Origin: Competibacteraceae bacterium UBA3908
Lineage (GTDB): Bacteria > Pseudomonadota > Gammaproteobacteria > Competibacterales > Competibacteraceae
Assembly (NCBI GenBank): GCA_002391525.1
Contig: DGFE01000087.1
Location: forward strand, 1 to 15,478
Direction: 5' to 3'
DNA: 15,478 nt
Both the position numbers and the translations under genes were made by a program. The notes under the pieces are model-generated. The model had not been told where the DNA came from. It was given only the letters and a program-made list of their open reading frames with translations, and made no database searches. This document shows positions 8,173 through 15,475 of the stretch, one piece after another (the stretch's first letter is position 1; the number at the start of each line of letters is the position of its first letter).

Positions 8173-9332
8173 ATCCGTCCCGTCCGGTCGCCGTGGTGGT
8201 CGGGGTCGAGATCAACGGCCTGGGACTCCTGCGCAGTCTGGCGCTGGGCGGCGTGCCGCTGATCGCCGCCGATCCGGATCCGCGCCAGCCCACCATGCGC
8301 ACTCGTCACGGACGCAAGATCAGGCTGCGCGCCCTGTCCGGTCCCGAACTGGTGGACGATCTGCTCGCGCTGGCGCGGACGCTGGACCCGCGCCCGGTGC
8401 TGTTCGTCACCCGCGACGAGACGGTCGCCACGGTGTCGGCGCACCGCGAGGCGCTGGCCGGGCATTACCGGTTCCAACTGCCGGCGCCGGATATCGCCAC
8501 GGCGCTGAACACCAAGGCCGGGTTTCAGGCGCTCGCCGCACGGGGCGGTTTTCCCATCCCGCCCGGCGCGCACATCGCCCGCGAGGCCGATTTGCTCAAG
8601 CTGGCGGATTTGCCCTATCCCTGCGCGCTCAAACCGGGCGAGCGCAACGCGGCTTACGACCGCCGGTTCGCCAAAGCCTATCGGGTCGAATCGGCGGCGG
8701 AGGCCGGGCGGCTGTGCCGGCGGATTCTGCCGGTCATGCCCGACCTGCTGGTCCAGGAATGGATCGAAGGCGGGGACGACGCCATTTACTTCGTGCTGCA
8801 ATACCATCCGGGCGGTGGTCGTCCGCCGCTGTCGTTCACCGGCCGCAAGACGCACGCCTGGCCGGTGCTGGTCGGTCCGACCGCGCGCTGCGGTCCCGCG
8901 CCCGAAGCCGCGCCGGTTCTGGAACCGCTCACCACCCGTTTTTTTCAGGATCACCGCCTGCAAGGCTGGGGTGCGATGGAGTACAAGCGCGACGCCCGCG
9001 ATGGCCGCTGGCTGATGGTGGAGCCGACGGTGGGCCGCAGCGACATGCAGATCGAAGTCGCCACCCTCAACGGCGTCAATCTGCCGCTGGCCGCCTATCT
9101 GTGGCTGATCGGCGAGGAGCCGCCGCCGCCGCAAGCGCGGCCCTGCACCCTCTGGCGGCGCGACTGGCTGGCCGCCACCGCCGCCGCCCGCGCGCAACCG
9201 GAGGTGGGACGCTGGCCGCCGGCGGACGCGCCCGTGGTGGACGGGTATTGGCGGCGCGACGATCCCTTGCCGGCGCTGTATGCCTATCCGGCGCGCGCGC
9301 TGGGCGCCCTGTGGCGGCGGTTGCGGCGATAG
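8169..9332 (+). CDS. ATP-grasp ligase-like protein in exopolysaccharide locus
   Basis: This 387-residue protein has the three-part ATP-grasp layout. It has an N-terminal Rossmann-like domain (AVVVGVEINGLGLLRSLALG, 8-27). The segment LNTKAGFQALAARGGFPIPP (113-132) opens the ATP-binding region, with K155 in YPCALKPGERN. The linker VQEWIEGGDD (195-204) is followed by a C-terminal catalytic part with EYKRDARDGRWLMVEPTVGR (271-290). E271 and E285 are at the positions of metal-binding acids. The usual 'EiNpR' reads EPTVGR here, so the asparagine is absent. Such enzymes form amide or peptide-like bonds via acyl phosphates, and decoration of a sugar or lipid carrier is a plausible role in this locus, but the substrate is inferred only. 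The start is supported by GGAG eight bases upstream and by the ATGA overlap with the glycosyltransferase gene. It converges with the RND operon, 21 bases apart. Confidence 0.85.
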   Translation: MNPSRPVAVVVGVEINGLGLLRSLALGGVPLIAADPDPRQPTMRTRHGRKIRLRALSGPELVDDLLALARTLDPRPVLFVTRDETVATVSAHREALAGHYRFQLPAPDIATALNTKAGFQALAARGGFPIPPGAHIAREADLLKLADLPYPCALKPGERNAAYDRRFAKAYRVESAAEAGRLCRRILPVMPDLLVQEWIEGGDDAIYFVLQYHPGGGRPPLSFTGRKTHAWPVLVGPTARCGPAPEAAPVLEPLTTRFFQDHRLQGWGAMEYKRDARDGRWLMVEPTVGRSDMQIEVATLNGVNLPLAAYLWLIGEEPPPPQARPCTLWRRDWLAATAAARAQPEVGRWPPADAPVVDGYWRRDDPLPALYAYPARALGALWRRLRR

Positions 9333-9353
9333 GCCGCCCCCCGGTCGGTGAGT

Positions 9354-12300
9354 CTACACGCGGTTCGCCGGCGGCGCGGCGCGCTCCGTCTCGGGCCACC
9401 ACCGCCAGCGCCGCCCGCCCGCCGTTCGCTGGCGCATGAAGAGCCGATACAGCACCGGGATCACGAACAGGGTCAGCACCGTGGAGAAGGCCAGTCCCCA
9501 GACGATGCTGGCCGCCACCGGTCCCCACAGCAGCGACTTGCCCGCCAGCCCGAACGCCAGCGAAAACAGACCGGCGATGGTGGTGCCCGAGGTCATCAGC
9601 ACGGCGATCACCCGGCGGCGGGCGGCGTAGAGCGTGGCGTGCAGGGTGGACATGCCGGCGGCGCGGCGGGCGTTGGCGGCGTCGATCAGCACGATGGCGG
9701 CGTTGACCGCGATGCCGGTCAGCGCGATCACCCCGTACAGCGTGTACAGCGACAGCGGATTGCCCGACACCAGCAGGCCCAGGGTGACGCCGGTGAAAGC
9801 CAGCGGCACGGTCACCAGAATCAGCAAGGGTTGGAAATAGCTGCGGAACTGCGCGGCCAGGATCAGATAAATCAGCCCCACGCCGAGCAGGAACAGCGGC
9901 CCCATGGCATCGAGCGATTCGTAGATGTCGTCCAGTTCGCCGGAAAAGTCGAGATCCGTGCCGGGGTAGCGGGTCCGGATCCGCTCCCACTCCGCGCGCA
10001 GCACGTTGTTCGCGGCCAGGGTATCGGTTTGCTCCTTGTCGAGATCGGCCTCGACGGTGATGGCGCGGCGCAGGTTCCAGTGCCGGATCAAGCCCAGACT
10101 CTTGCGCTCCTCGGCGATCAAGAGCGCGCCCAGCGTCGTCGCGCCGCCGCCGGGCAGGGCGATGGGATCGTCGAGCGCCTCGCGAATCCGGGTCACGGTG
10201 CGCGGAACGGCGCGGACCCGCAATTCCACTTTTTCGCCCCGGTCGCGCAGATCGGCCACCACCTCGCCGTCCACGTGCAGCCGCACCAACCGGGCGACCA
10301 GGCCGGGATCGAGCCCGGCGTTGCGAGCGGCGGTCACGTCCACCCGCAGGCTCAGCTCGTCGCGGCCCGGCGTGTCGTTGTCCACCACATCGCGGGCGCC
10401 GGGGATTTTCGCCACGATGGTCTTCACCGCATCGGCGGCGGCGCGCAACTCTTGGCGGTCGTCCGCCCGCACCTTGACGCTGATCGGCTTGGCGGTCGGC
10501 GGGCCGCCGGAGAGCTTGAGAAACGAAATCGTCGCCCGGCCCGGCGTTCGGGTGACGGACTCGCGCATGTCCTCGATGATGTCGTCCAGCCCGCGCACGT
10601 CCGGCGCGGCCGGGTTGAGCGACACCGCGATCTGGCCGTACTGGTCGCCGTACAGCGGTTCCATCTCGGTGAATTTGATGCCGGCCAGCGAGGTGACCGA
10701 GCGGGCCTCGCCTGCCCGGAGTCCGGTGCGTACCCGTTCCTCCACCGCCAGGGTTTGCCGCAGGGTTTCCTCGATGGGCGCGTCCGGCGGCATGTCCACG
10801 TTGACGTAGTACAGCCGGATCGGGTCGAAGGCGAAAAACTGGAACTTCACCAGCCCGCCGCCCACCGCTGCCGCCGCGCCGAGAAACAGCGCCAGCGCGA
10901 GACCCAGATAGACCCGCGGATAGCGCATCACGTGGATCAGCAGCCGGGTGTATTTGACCCGCAGCAAGTGCGTCCACTTCTCGCGCAGCGCCTGGGTGCG
11001 CGAGTGGCCGATGGCGTGCTTTCCCAGCGCCACGACGTGCGCCGGCAGCATCCAGAACGCCTCGATCAGGCTCACGACGAGGCCGACCGTCACCACGAAG
11101 GGGATGACGAACATGAATTTGCCGACGATGCCCGGCAGCAGCATCAACGGCAGGAAGGCCGCGATGGTGGTGGTCACCGCCGCCAGCACCGGCAGGCCCA
11201 CCTCGCGGATGGACTCCAACGCGGCGGTCAGAGCCGCCATCCCGCGCTCCATCCGGAAATACATGGCCTCCACCAGCACCACCGCGTCGTCCACCAACAT
11301 GCCGAGCACGATGACGATGCCCAGCAGCACCGAGACGTTGAGCGTGAAGCCGACCGCGTCCAGCAGCACGAAGGTTCCGGTGACGGAAAACACCACGCCC
11401 AGCGCCACCAGGGCGGAGATGCGCGAGCCGAGAAACAGCCAGCAGGTGCCCAATACCAACAGCAGGCCGAGAATGGCGTTGCTCTGCATGATGCCCAGCG
11501 CCTCGCGGGTGGCCACGGTCTGATCGTCGGCCAGGACCAGCTTCAGGCCGCTGTCGGCAAGCACCGCGTTCTTGCGGTCGAGGTAATCGCGAATGCGGCC
11601 CACCAGTTCCAGGGTGTTGGTGTAGCCGATCTTGTTCACCGACAGCATCACCGCCGGTCGCCCGGCCATGGCGGCGAGCTGGCGCGGATCGTCGCGCCCG
11701 CGCCGCACCTTGGCCACGGCGTCCAGCGGCACGCGCGCGCTGGTTGCGCCGGACGGTTGCACGTAGAAACCCGCCAGCAGTTCCGGGTCGGCGGTGGTGC
11801 CGCTCACCCGCACCAGCCATTCGCCGTCGCCGGTTTTGACCTTGCCGGCGAACACGTCGCGAAACCACAGCCGCAGCGCCTCGGCCAGATCCGCCGCCGT
11901 CAGCCCGCGCGCGGCCAGCGCCGACGGGGTGAATTCCACCAGCAGTTCCGGTTCCTGAAAGCCGAGCGCCAGCACTTGGTCGACGCCGGGAATCTGTTCC
12001 AGATCGTCCTTCACCGTGCGCGCGGCGAAGCGCAGGGGCTCGTCGTCGGCCTGACCGGTCAGCACCACCATGGCGGTGGGGAAGCCGTTGGAGGTGGTGA
12101 TTTCGAGGATTTCCGGGTCCAGCGTCTCCACCGGCAGTTCGGCATTGGCCTTGTTCTGGATTTCGCGGCGCAGGTCGTTGATCCGCTTGTCGAATACCCG
12201 AATCGGGATTTCGCGAAAGCGTACCAGGATGTTGGAGACGCCCTCGCGCGAGGAACTGACCACGAATTTCACGTCCTGGACGTTGCGGATCGAGTCCTCC

Positions 12301-12500
12301 AGCGGATTGGTGACGCGCTTTTCCACGTCTTCGGCGGAGGCGCCGGGCAGGGCGGTCGAGATGTTCACCCAGTTGAAGTTGATCTCGGGGTCCTGTTCGC
12401 GGGGCATGTGCGCATAGGCGAGCAGGCCCATCATAATCACCACCACGAAGGCGATGTTGGCCAGCGGGTGGTTGGTGATCAGGGCGCGGACGAAGCGCAT
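9354..12500 (-). CDS. RND efflux permease (AcrB/HAE1-like superfamily)
   Basis: This 1048-residue inner-membrane proton-driven pump matches the normal length of the family. It shows the two-fold repeat: a first helix (FVVVIMMGLLAY), a large periplasmic porter domain, a bundle of helices around residues 335-540, a second porter domain and a final bundle from about 870. Proton-relay aspartates D404 and D405 lie in LGMLVDDAVVLVE of helix 4, matching D407/D408 of AcrB. In helix 10 the segment GIAVNAAIVLID has N933 where AcrB has K940. Asparagine at this place is usual in the 'GIVVNNAIVLID' subgroup, so the pump need not be inactive. The substrate is unknown. The ATG at 12500 lies one base after the adaptor stop with GGAG upstream, which supports one operon. 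The C-terminal 30 residues are Arg/Trp-rich. Confidence 0.95.
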   Translation of the reverse strand: MRFVRALITNHPLANIAFVVVIMMGLLAYAHMPREQDPEINFNWVNISTALPGASAEDVEKRVTNPLEDSIRNVQDVKFVVSSSREGVSNILVRFREIPIRVFDKRINDLRREIQNKANAELPVETLDPEILEITTSNGFPTAMVVLTGQADDEPLRFAARTVKDDLEQIPGVDQVLALGFQEPELLVEFTPSALAARGLTAADLAEALRLWFRDVFAGKVKTGDGEWLVRVSGTTADPELLAGFYVQPSGATSARVPLDAVAKVRRGRDDPRQLAAMAGRPAVMLSVNKIGYTNTLELVGRIRDYLDRKNAVLADSGLKLVLADDQTVATREALGIMQSNAILGLLLVLGTCWLFLGSRISALVALGVVFSVTGTFVLLDAVGFTLNVSVLLGIVIVLGMLVDDAVVLVEAMYFRMERGMAALTAALESIREVGLPVLAAVTTTIAAFLPLMLLPGIVGKFMFVIPFVVTVGLVVSLIEAFWMLPAHVVALGKHAIGHSRTQALREKWTHLLRVKYTRLLIHVMRYPRVYLGLALALFLGAAAAVGGGLVKFQFFAFDPIRLYYVNVDMPPDAPIEETLRQTLAVEERVRTGLRAGEARSVTSLAGIKFTEMEPLYGDQYGQIAVSLNPAAPDVRGLDDIIEDMRESVTRTPGRATISFLKLSGGPPTAKPISVKVRADDRQELRAAADAVKTIVAKIPGARDVVDNDTPGRDELSLRVDVTAARNAGLDPGLVARLVRLHVDGEVVADLRDRGEKVELRVRAVPRTVTRIREALDDPIALPGGGATTLGALLIAEERKSLGLIRHWNLRRAITVEADLDKEQTDTLAANNVLRAEWERIRTRYPGTDLDFSGELDDIYESLDAMGPLFLLGVGLIYLILAAQFRSYFQPLLILVTVPLAFTGVTLGLLVSGNPLSLYTLYGVIALTGIAVNAAIVLIDAANARRAAGMSTLHATLYAARRRVIAVLMTSGTTIAGLFSLAFGLAGKSLLWGPVAASIVWGLAFSTVLTLFVIPVLYRLFMRQRTAGGRRWRWWPETERAAPPANRV

Positions 12501-12501
12501 C

Positions 12502-13521
12502 TCAGCGCGCTCCGTCGACCACGGTCACCGGCTGGCCGTCGGTCAATCCCTGCTGGCCGCGCGTCACCACCGGCGTTTCGGGCGGCAACGCCACGGCGAA
12601 CGGTCGGCCTTCCTGAGCGGCGGGCGCGGGCGTGAAGCGGGCGCGGCCGTTCTCCACCACGAACGCGCCCAGCGCCTGTTCGCGCTTGACCAGCAGTTCG
12701 GGCGGCAGCAGCACGCCCGGCGTCAGCCAGCGCAACGTGCCGCTGCTGCCGGCGGGAGCCGCCGGCCCGGTGAACGCCAGCCGCGCGACGCGGGTGCGGG
12801 CCGCCACGTCCACCACCGGCGACAGTCGCAGCAGCCGGGCCGGGTAGGGCTTGCCCTGGTTCTCGAACGCGATTTCCGTCGCCCGTGGCAATTCGTCGGC
12901 CTGGGCTGCCTGCACCTGGGCTTCGATCTCGGGCGGCGCCAGATCCACCAGCCGCAGCAAGACCGTGCCCGGCGTGGCGGTCGCGCCGACCTGGGCCTGC
13001 CGTTCCAGCACCACGCCGGCGAACGGCGCCACGATGCGGCATTTTTCCACGTTGCGCGCCGCCACCGCCCGCTGGGCCTGGGCCACGTCGAGATCGGCCT
13101 CGGCGGCCTGGACCCCGGTTTTCAGTTCCAGCACCGCGTCGTCGGAGACGAACTGTTTTTTGCGCAGCGTCAGCGCTTGCCGTTGCCGCTGTTCGGCCAG
13201 CGCCACCCGCGCCCGCGCCGCCGTGACCTGCGCGTCGGCCTGGGTCAGCGCCAGCCGATAATCGGCGTCGTCGAGTTCCAGCAACAGTTGCCCGGCCCTG
13301 ACCGTGCCGCCGACCTCGGCGTGAACTCGCGCTATCCTGGCGGTCACTTCGGCGGCGATCCGGCTGTCGTTGGGGGCGATCACGCTGGCCGGCGCCGTGC
13401 CCCGGTCGGGCAGGGCCGCCTCGCGCAGGGGTCGAACGCCGACCTCGACCGGTGCGGCGGATTGGGCCAGCGCCATGGAGCAGAGGAGCAGACCGGCGGG
13501 AAACAGGGCGAATCGCGACAT
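12502..13521 (-). CDS. RND periplasmic adaptor (membrane fusion protein)
   Basis: This 339-residue adaptor bridges the RND permease to an outer-membrane channel. The chosen ATG gives a signal peptide, MSRFALFPAGLLLCSMALAQ, cut near residue 20-21. No good lipobox is present (LLLC only), so it is probably soluble periplasmic rather than lipidated. The first lipoyl half is AEVGGTVRAGQLLLELD (68-84). A helical hairpin rich in Ala, Gln and Arg follows (about 88-160). The second lipoyl half is APFAGVVLERQAQVGATATPG (165-185), then beta-barrel and membrane-proximal parts. The frame is open further upstream to 13662, but that extension lacks adaptor features and would bury the signal peptide. The permease gene starts one base later. 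No outer-membrane factor gene is adjacent. Confidence 0.92.
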   Translation of the reverse strand: MSRFALFPAGLLLCSMALAQSAAPVEVGVRPLREAALPDRGTAPASVIAPNDSRIAAEVTARIARVHAEVGGTVRAGQLLLELDDADYRLALTQADAQVTAARARVALAEQRQRQALTLRKKQFVSDDAVLELKTGVQAAEADLDVAQAQRAVAARNVEKCRIVAPFAGVVLERQAQVGATATPGTVLLRLVDLAPPEIEAQVQAAQADELPRATEIAFENQGKPYPARLLRLSPVVDVAARTRVARLAFTGPAAPAGSSGTLRWLTPGVLLPPELLVKREQALGAFVVENGRARFTPAPAAQEGRPFAVALPPETPVVTRGQQGLTDGQPVTVVDGAR

Positions 13522-13595
13522 AAAACGACATCCCGAGAGTTGAATCGAGCGGCGCGAGTCTGAGGGGAATGGTGGAGCCGCGCAACCCGGAAGCG

Positions 13596-13964
13596 CTATA
13601 ACGGCTCGAAAGTCAAACGCATCGACTCCGCCATCGCGCCCAGACGTTTGTCCCGGGTCCACAAGCGCACGGTTCCGGTCAGGGACATCGCCGCCAGCAG
13701 GTGCGCATCGATATAGCCGATGCCTCTGCCCATCAAGCCGTGTCGCTCGATGAAGAACAGCACCTCGTCGTCGGTGGCCAGCCGAGCGGTCGGCAGTTTC
13801 CGCAATAGTGACAAAACCGTTTTACGGTTATTGAGGTTGCCGCAAGCCAGCTCGCCGATGATGAACGGGTGAACCAACACCCGGTTGGTATCGAGTAGTT
13901 CTACCAGCAGCAGTTCGCCAGCGCGCAGGTGGTCGATCCAGACGGACGTATCGACCAGGATCAT
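13596..13964 (-). CDS. vapC: VapC-type PIN-domain toxin ribonuclease
   Basis: This 122-residue PIN-domain endoribonuclease is the toxin of a type II toxin-antitoxin pair. The acidic active site is intact: D5 in MILVDTSVWIDHL, E38 in FIIGELACGN, D86 in GIGYIDAHLLAA and D105 in LWTRDKRL. The length is typical. The start overlaps the stop of vapB by four bases (13961-13964), which gives the coupled antitoxin-first order expected for VapBC. The RNA target cannot be predicted from the sequence. The gene ends 74 bases before the adaptor start on the same strand, with no clear terminator between them. Confidence 0.93.
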   Translation of the reverse strand: MILVDTSVWIDHLRAGELLLVELLDTNRVLVHPFIIGELACGNLNNRKTVLSLLRKLPTARLATDDEVLFFIERHGLMGRGIGYIDAHLLAAMSLTGTVRLWTRDKRLGAMAESMRLTFEPL

Positions 13965-14158
13965 GAAGGGTCGGACTGTCTTCTGGGGATTGGTTGCAAT
14001 TGTGGTTCGCTGCCACCCAGCCGCGCCAGGCGCCGGGCGCTCTCCCGCTCGATCAAAGCCTTCAGGGCTTCCCGAACCAGCGCGGTCTTCTCGGCCAGCC
14101 CGGTTATAGCCTGCGCCTCGGCCAGAAGTTGGTCATCGATGTTCAGTGTGGTTCGCAT
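13961..14158 (-). CDS. vapB: VapB antitoxin (DUF2191-like, ribbon-helix-helix)
   Basis: This 65-residue antitoxin would neutralise VapC and repress its own promoter. The N-terminus MRTTLNIDDQLLAEAQ forms the DNA-contacting beta strand and first helix of a ribbon-helix-helix fold. It is followed by TGLAEKTALVREALKALIERES, the family helix pair. The tail ARRLARLGGSEP is the usual linker to the toxin-binding end, here extended by an Arg/Pro/Ser segment. The ATG at 14158 is preceded by a weak GAG about nine bases upstream and by a -10 box at 14193-14198. Confidence 0.92.
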   Translation of the reverse strand: MRTTLNIDDQLLAEAQAITGLAEKTALVREALKALIERESARRLARLGGSEPQLQPIPRRQSDPS

Positions 14159-14192
14159 GGAACGGGTCTCGTAGTCAGGCTTATGCGCATCG

Positions 14193-14198
14193 ATTATA
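14193..14198 (-). promoter_or_regulatory. vapBC -10 promoter box
   Basis: The minus strand reads TATAAT here, a perfect -10 hexamer about 35 bases upstream of the vapB start. A TTGTCA lies upstream but only 10 bases away, too close for a -35 box; at normal spacing the match is poor. A small inverted repeat, CATC-ATTA-GATG (14199-14210), abuts the box and could be an operator for the VapB ribbon-helix-helix protein. Confidence 0.55.
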
Positions 14199-14234
14199 CA
14201 TCATTAGATGACAATTTTGATGCTGATACCGCTA

Positions 14235-14247
14235 GACACCAGGTGTC
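14235..14247. repeat. 13-base palindrome GACACC-A-GGTGTC
   Basis: The six-base arms pair perfectly around a single central base. The site lies in the divergent gap between vapB and the DUF2887 gene, in an AT-richer stretch. It has the size and symmetry of a dimeric repressor operator. Which protein binds it is unknown; VapB is a candidate. Confidence 0.5.
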
Positions 14248-14339
14248 GAATCGGAAACGGCGTCATTCGGGAGCGCGCGCCTGGACCGGTACAATGTGAA
14301 TTGAACCTTGGGGTGGATCGGGTGATTGGGCGAGAACCA

Positions 14340-14356
14340 TCGCTGATATACAGCGA
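14340..14356. repeat. inverted repeat TCGCTG-ATATA-CAGCGA
   Basis: Two perfect six-base arms flank an AT-only spacer, 19 bases upstream of the DUF2887 gene start. It could be an operator overlapping the promoter or a small hairpin in the 5' leader. No well-spaced -35/-10 pair was found around it. Confidence 0.5.
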
Positions 14357-14375
14357 AGCGGTTACACTGAATTTC

Positions 14376-15245
14376 ATGAAAACCGATCCCTTCATCTATA
14401 CCTTTCTCGCCACCGACCCGGAGGCTTTCCGGGTGTTGAGCGGGGGCCTGACGCTGACGGGCGAATACGTCTTCCGCTCGCTGACTCTCAAGGGTATCGA
14501 GCGGCATCTGGACGGTCTGTACGAACCCCAGGGGCACGAGGGACCGGTGTACGTGGTCGAATTCCAGGCGCAACCGGTCGCCGGCGCCTGGTACAACCTG
14601 CTGACCAAGATCGGTCTGTATGGCGAGGAACACCCGGACCGCGACGTGCGGGGTCTGCTGATTCTGCTCCAGGAAAGCGACTTGCCGCGCTGGCCGAGTC
14701 GGGTGGGCGGCCCGGACGCCGTCGCCACGGCGGCGTGCCTGGAGCGATTCCTGCCGCAGTGGCTGGAGCGGGAGCCGGATAACCCGTTCGTCGCCGCCCT
14801 GGCCCCGCTGGTGCTGACGCGGGACGAGGATTTACGGGGACGCGCCCCCCGGCTCTGGCGGACCATTCAGGAGGCGCCGGTCGCGCCGCCGGTGCGTGCG
14901 GCGCTTTCGCAAATTCTGGAGTACTGGTTGTTCGAGCGTTTTAAATCGCTCACCGAAGAGGAGGTTTGGGCCATGCTGAATATCTTTACCCCCCTGGAGG
15001 AAACCCGGGCCTACCAATCGATTTTCGCCAAGGGCGAAGCCAAGGGCAAAGCCGAGGGCAAGGCCGAGGATTTGAAGCGCCTGCTCGCCCGCCGCTTTGG
15101 CCATCTGCCCAAGTGGGCCGCCGCCCGCATCGACGCGGCGTCCATCGACCAGATGGACGCTTGGCTGGACGGCATTTTCGACGCGGAAACCCTGGATGCC
15201 CTTCTGGGTCCCCCGCCCGCGCGCCGACGCAAGCAGGCCGGGTGA
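14376..15245 (+). CDS. DUF2887/Rpn-like PD-(D/E)XK nuclease family protein
   Basis: This 289-residue protein resembles the DUF2887 branch of Rpn/PD-(D/E)XK putative recombination-promoting nucleases, which often occur in many copies per genome. The N-terminus MKTDPFIYTFLATDPEAFRVL (1-21) is the family start. The nuclease core shows D46 in ERHLDGLYEP and an E-x-Q pair (E62, Q64) in YVVEFQAQ, followed by AWYNLLTKIGLYGEE. The middle (about 95-205) is helical. The C-terminal part carries a charged repeat GEAKGKAEGKAE (220-231) and LKRLLARRFGHLPKW, typical of the family tail. The frame is open back to 14208, but conserved sequence begins at 14376, so that ATG is chosen; its ribosome-binding site is weak. 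A DNA-cleaving role is inferred from the family and is not proven for this branch. Confidence 0.82.
   Translation: MKTDPFIYTFLATDPEAFRVLSGGLTLTGEYVFRSLTLKGIERHLDGLYEPQGHEGPVYVVEFQAQPVAGAWYNLLTKIGLYGEEHPDRDVRGLLILLQESDLPRWPSRVGGPDAVATAACLERFLPQWLEREPDNPFVAALAPLVLTRDEDLRGRAPRLWRTIQEAPVAPPVRAALSQILEYWLFERFKSLTEEEVWAMLNIFTPLEETRAYQSIFAKGEAKGKAEGKAEDLKRLLARRFGHLPKWAAARIDAASIDQMDAWLDGIFDAETLDALLGPPPARRRKQAG
15027..15068 (+). repeat. 12-base imperfect tandem repeat in nuclease gene
   Basis: Three and a half copies of a GCC-ARG-GGC-RAR unit (GCCAAGGGCGAA, GCCAAGGGCAAA, GCCGAGGGCAAG, GCCGAG) encode the Ala-Lys/Glu-Gly-Lys repeat of the C-terminal region. Copy number could vary by slippage without shifting the frame. 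Confidence 0.75.
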
Positions 15246-15375
15246 GCCGGCGTCGATTCGTCGGGCTGATTGAATTGATGAGCGGATTTCCACGAAGCCC
15301 ACGAAGGGGACCAGATCCTCGCAGGGATGAATAATTCCTGAGTAATTTACACTTATTTTATTTATGGTATTCATG
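15246..15375. other. non-coding spacer after the nuclease gene
   Basis: No credible gene is present here. The segment holds a short direct repeat CCACGAAG-CCCACGAAG (about 15289-15305) and then turns AT-rich from about 15330, in contrast to the GC-rich surroundings. No rho-independent terminator with a T-run was seen after the nuclease gene. Confidence 0.6.
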
Positions 15376-15384
15376 TGTTATAAG
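15376..15384 (+). promoter_or_regulatory. extended -10 promoter TGTTATAAG
   Basis: TG-T-TATAAG matches the extended -10 pattern (TGnTATAAT) at all but the last base, inside an AT-rich stretch. The -35 position (about 15356-15361) is weak, as is common for extended -10 promoters. Transcription would start near 15391, just before the riboswitch-like element. Confidence 0.5.
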
Positions 15385-15395
15385 GAGTGCCAAAC

Positions 15396-15475
15396 TAAAA
15401 CCAAACCTATCGCAAGGTAGGGACAGAAAGTCGCGGATCCTGAGCATGTCAGGAAAGCCGGACTGCCGACGGTGA
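15396..15475 (+). ncRNA. candidate cyclic di-GMP-I (GEMM) riboswitch
   Basis: The RNA shows the GEMM-I order of elements. A CAAACC lead-in comes first (15402-15407). Next is a six-base-pair stem CCTATC/GGTAGG closed by a GCAA (GNRA) tetraloop (15406-15421), then the junction GACAGAAAGTC (15422-15432; known consensus GACGCAAAGCC). A second hairpin TCCTGA-GCATG-TCAGGA follows (15438-15454), and then the conserved-looking AAAGCCGGACTGCCG (15455-15469). Both hairpins pair well. The 5' strand of the closing P1 stem (AAAACC instead of the usual GGC) and two junction bases deviate from consensus, so ligand preference is uncertain. The regulated gene is beyond the window; the leader position just after an extended -10 box supports a riboswitch. 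Confidence 0.68.

Noticed and set aside
9348..12635. Plus-strand open frame of 1095 codons opposite the RND permease
   Set aside because: It is very long but His/Gln/Arg-rich with no domain, and lies wholly antisense to a complete, motif-bearing RND permease; high GC suppresses stops.
13522..13662. N-terminal extension of the RND adaptor
   Set aside because: It would overlap vapC, lacks adaptor sequence and would bury the signal peptide starting at 13521.
14208..14375. N-terminal extension of the DUF2887 protein
   Set aside because: The family begins at MKTD; the extension covers palindromes and promoter-like sequence and has no protein-like pattern.
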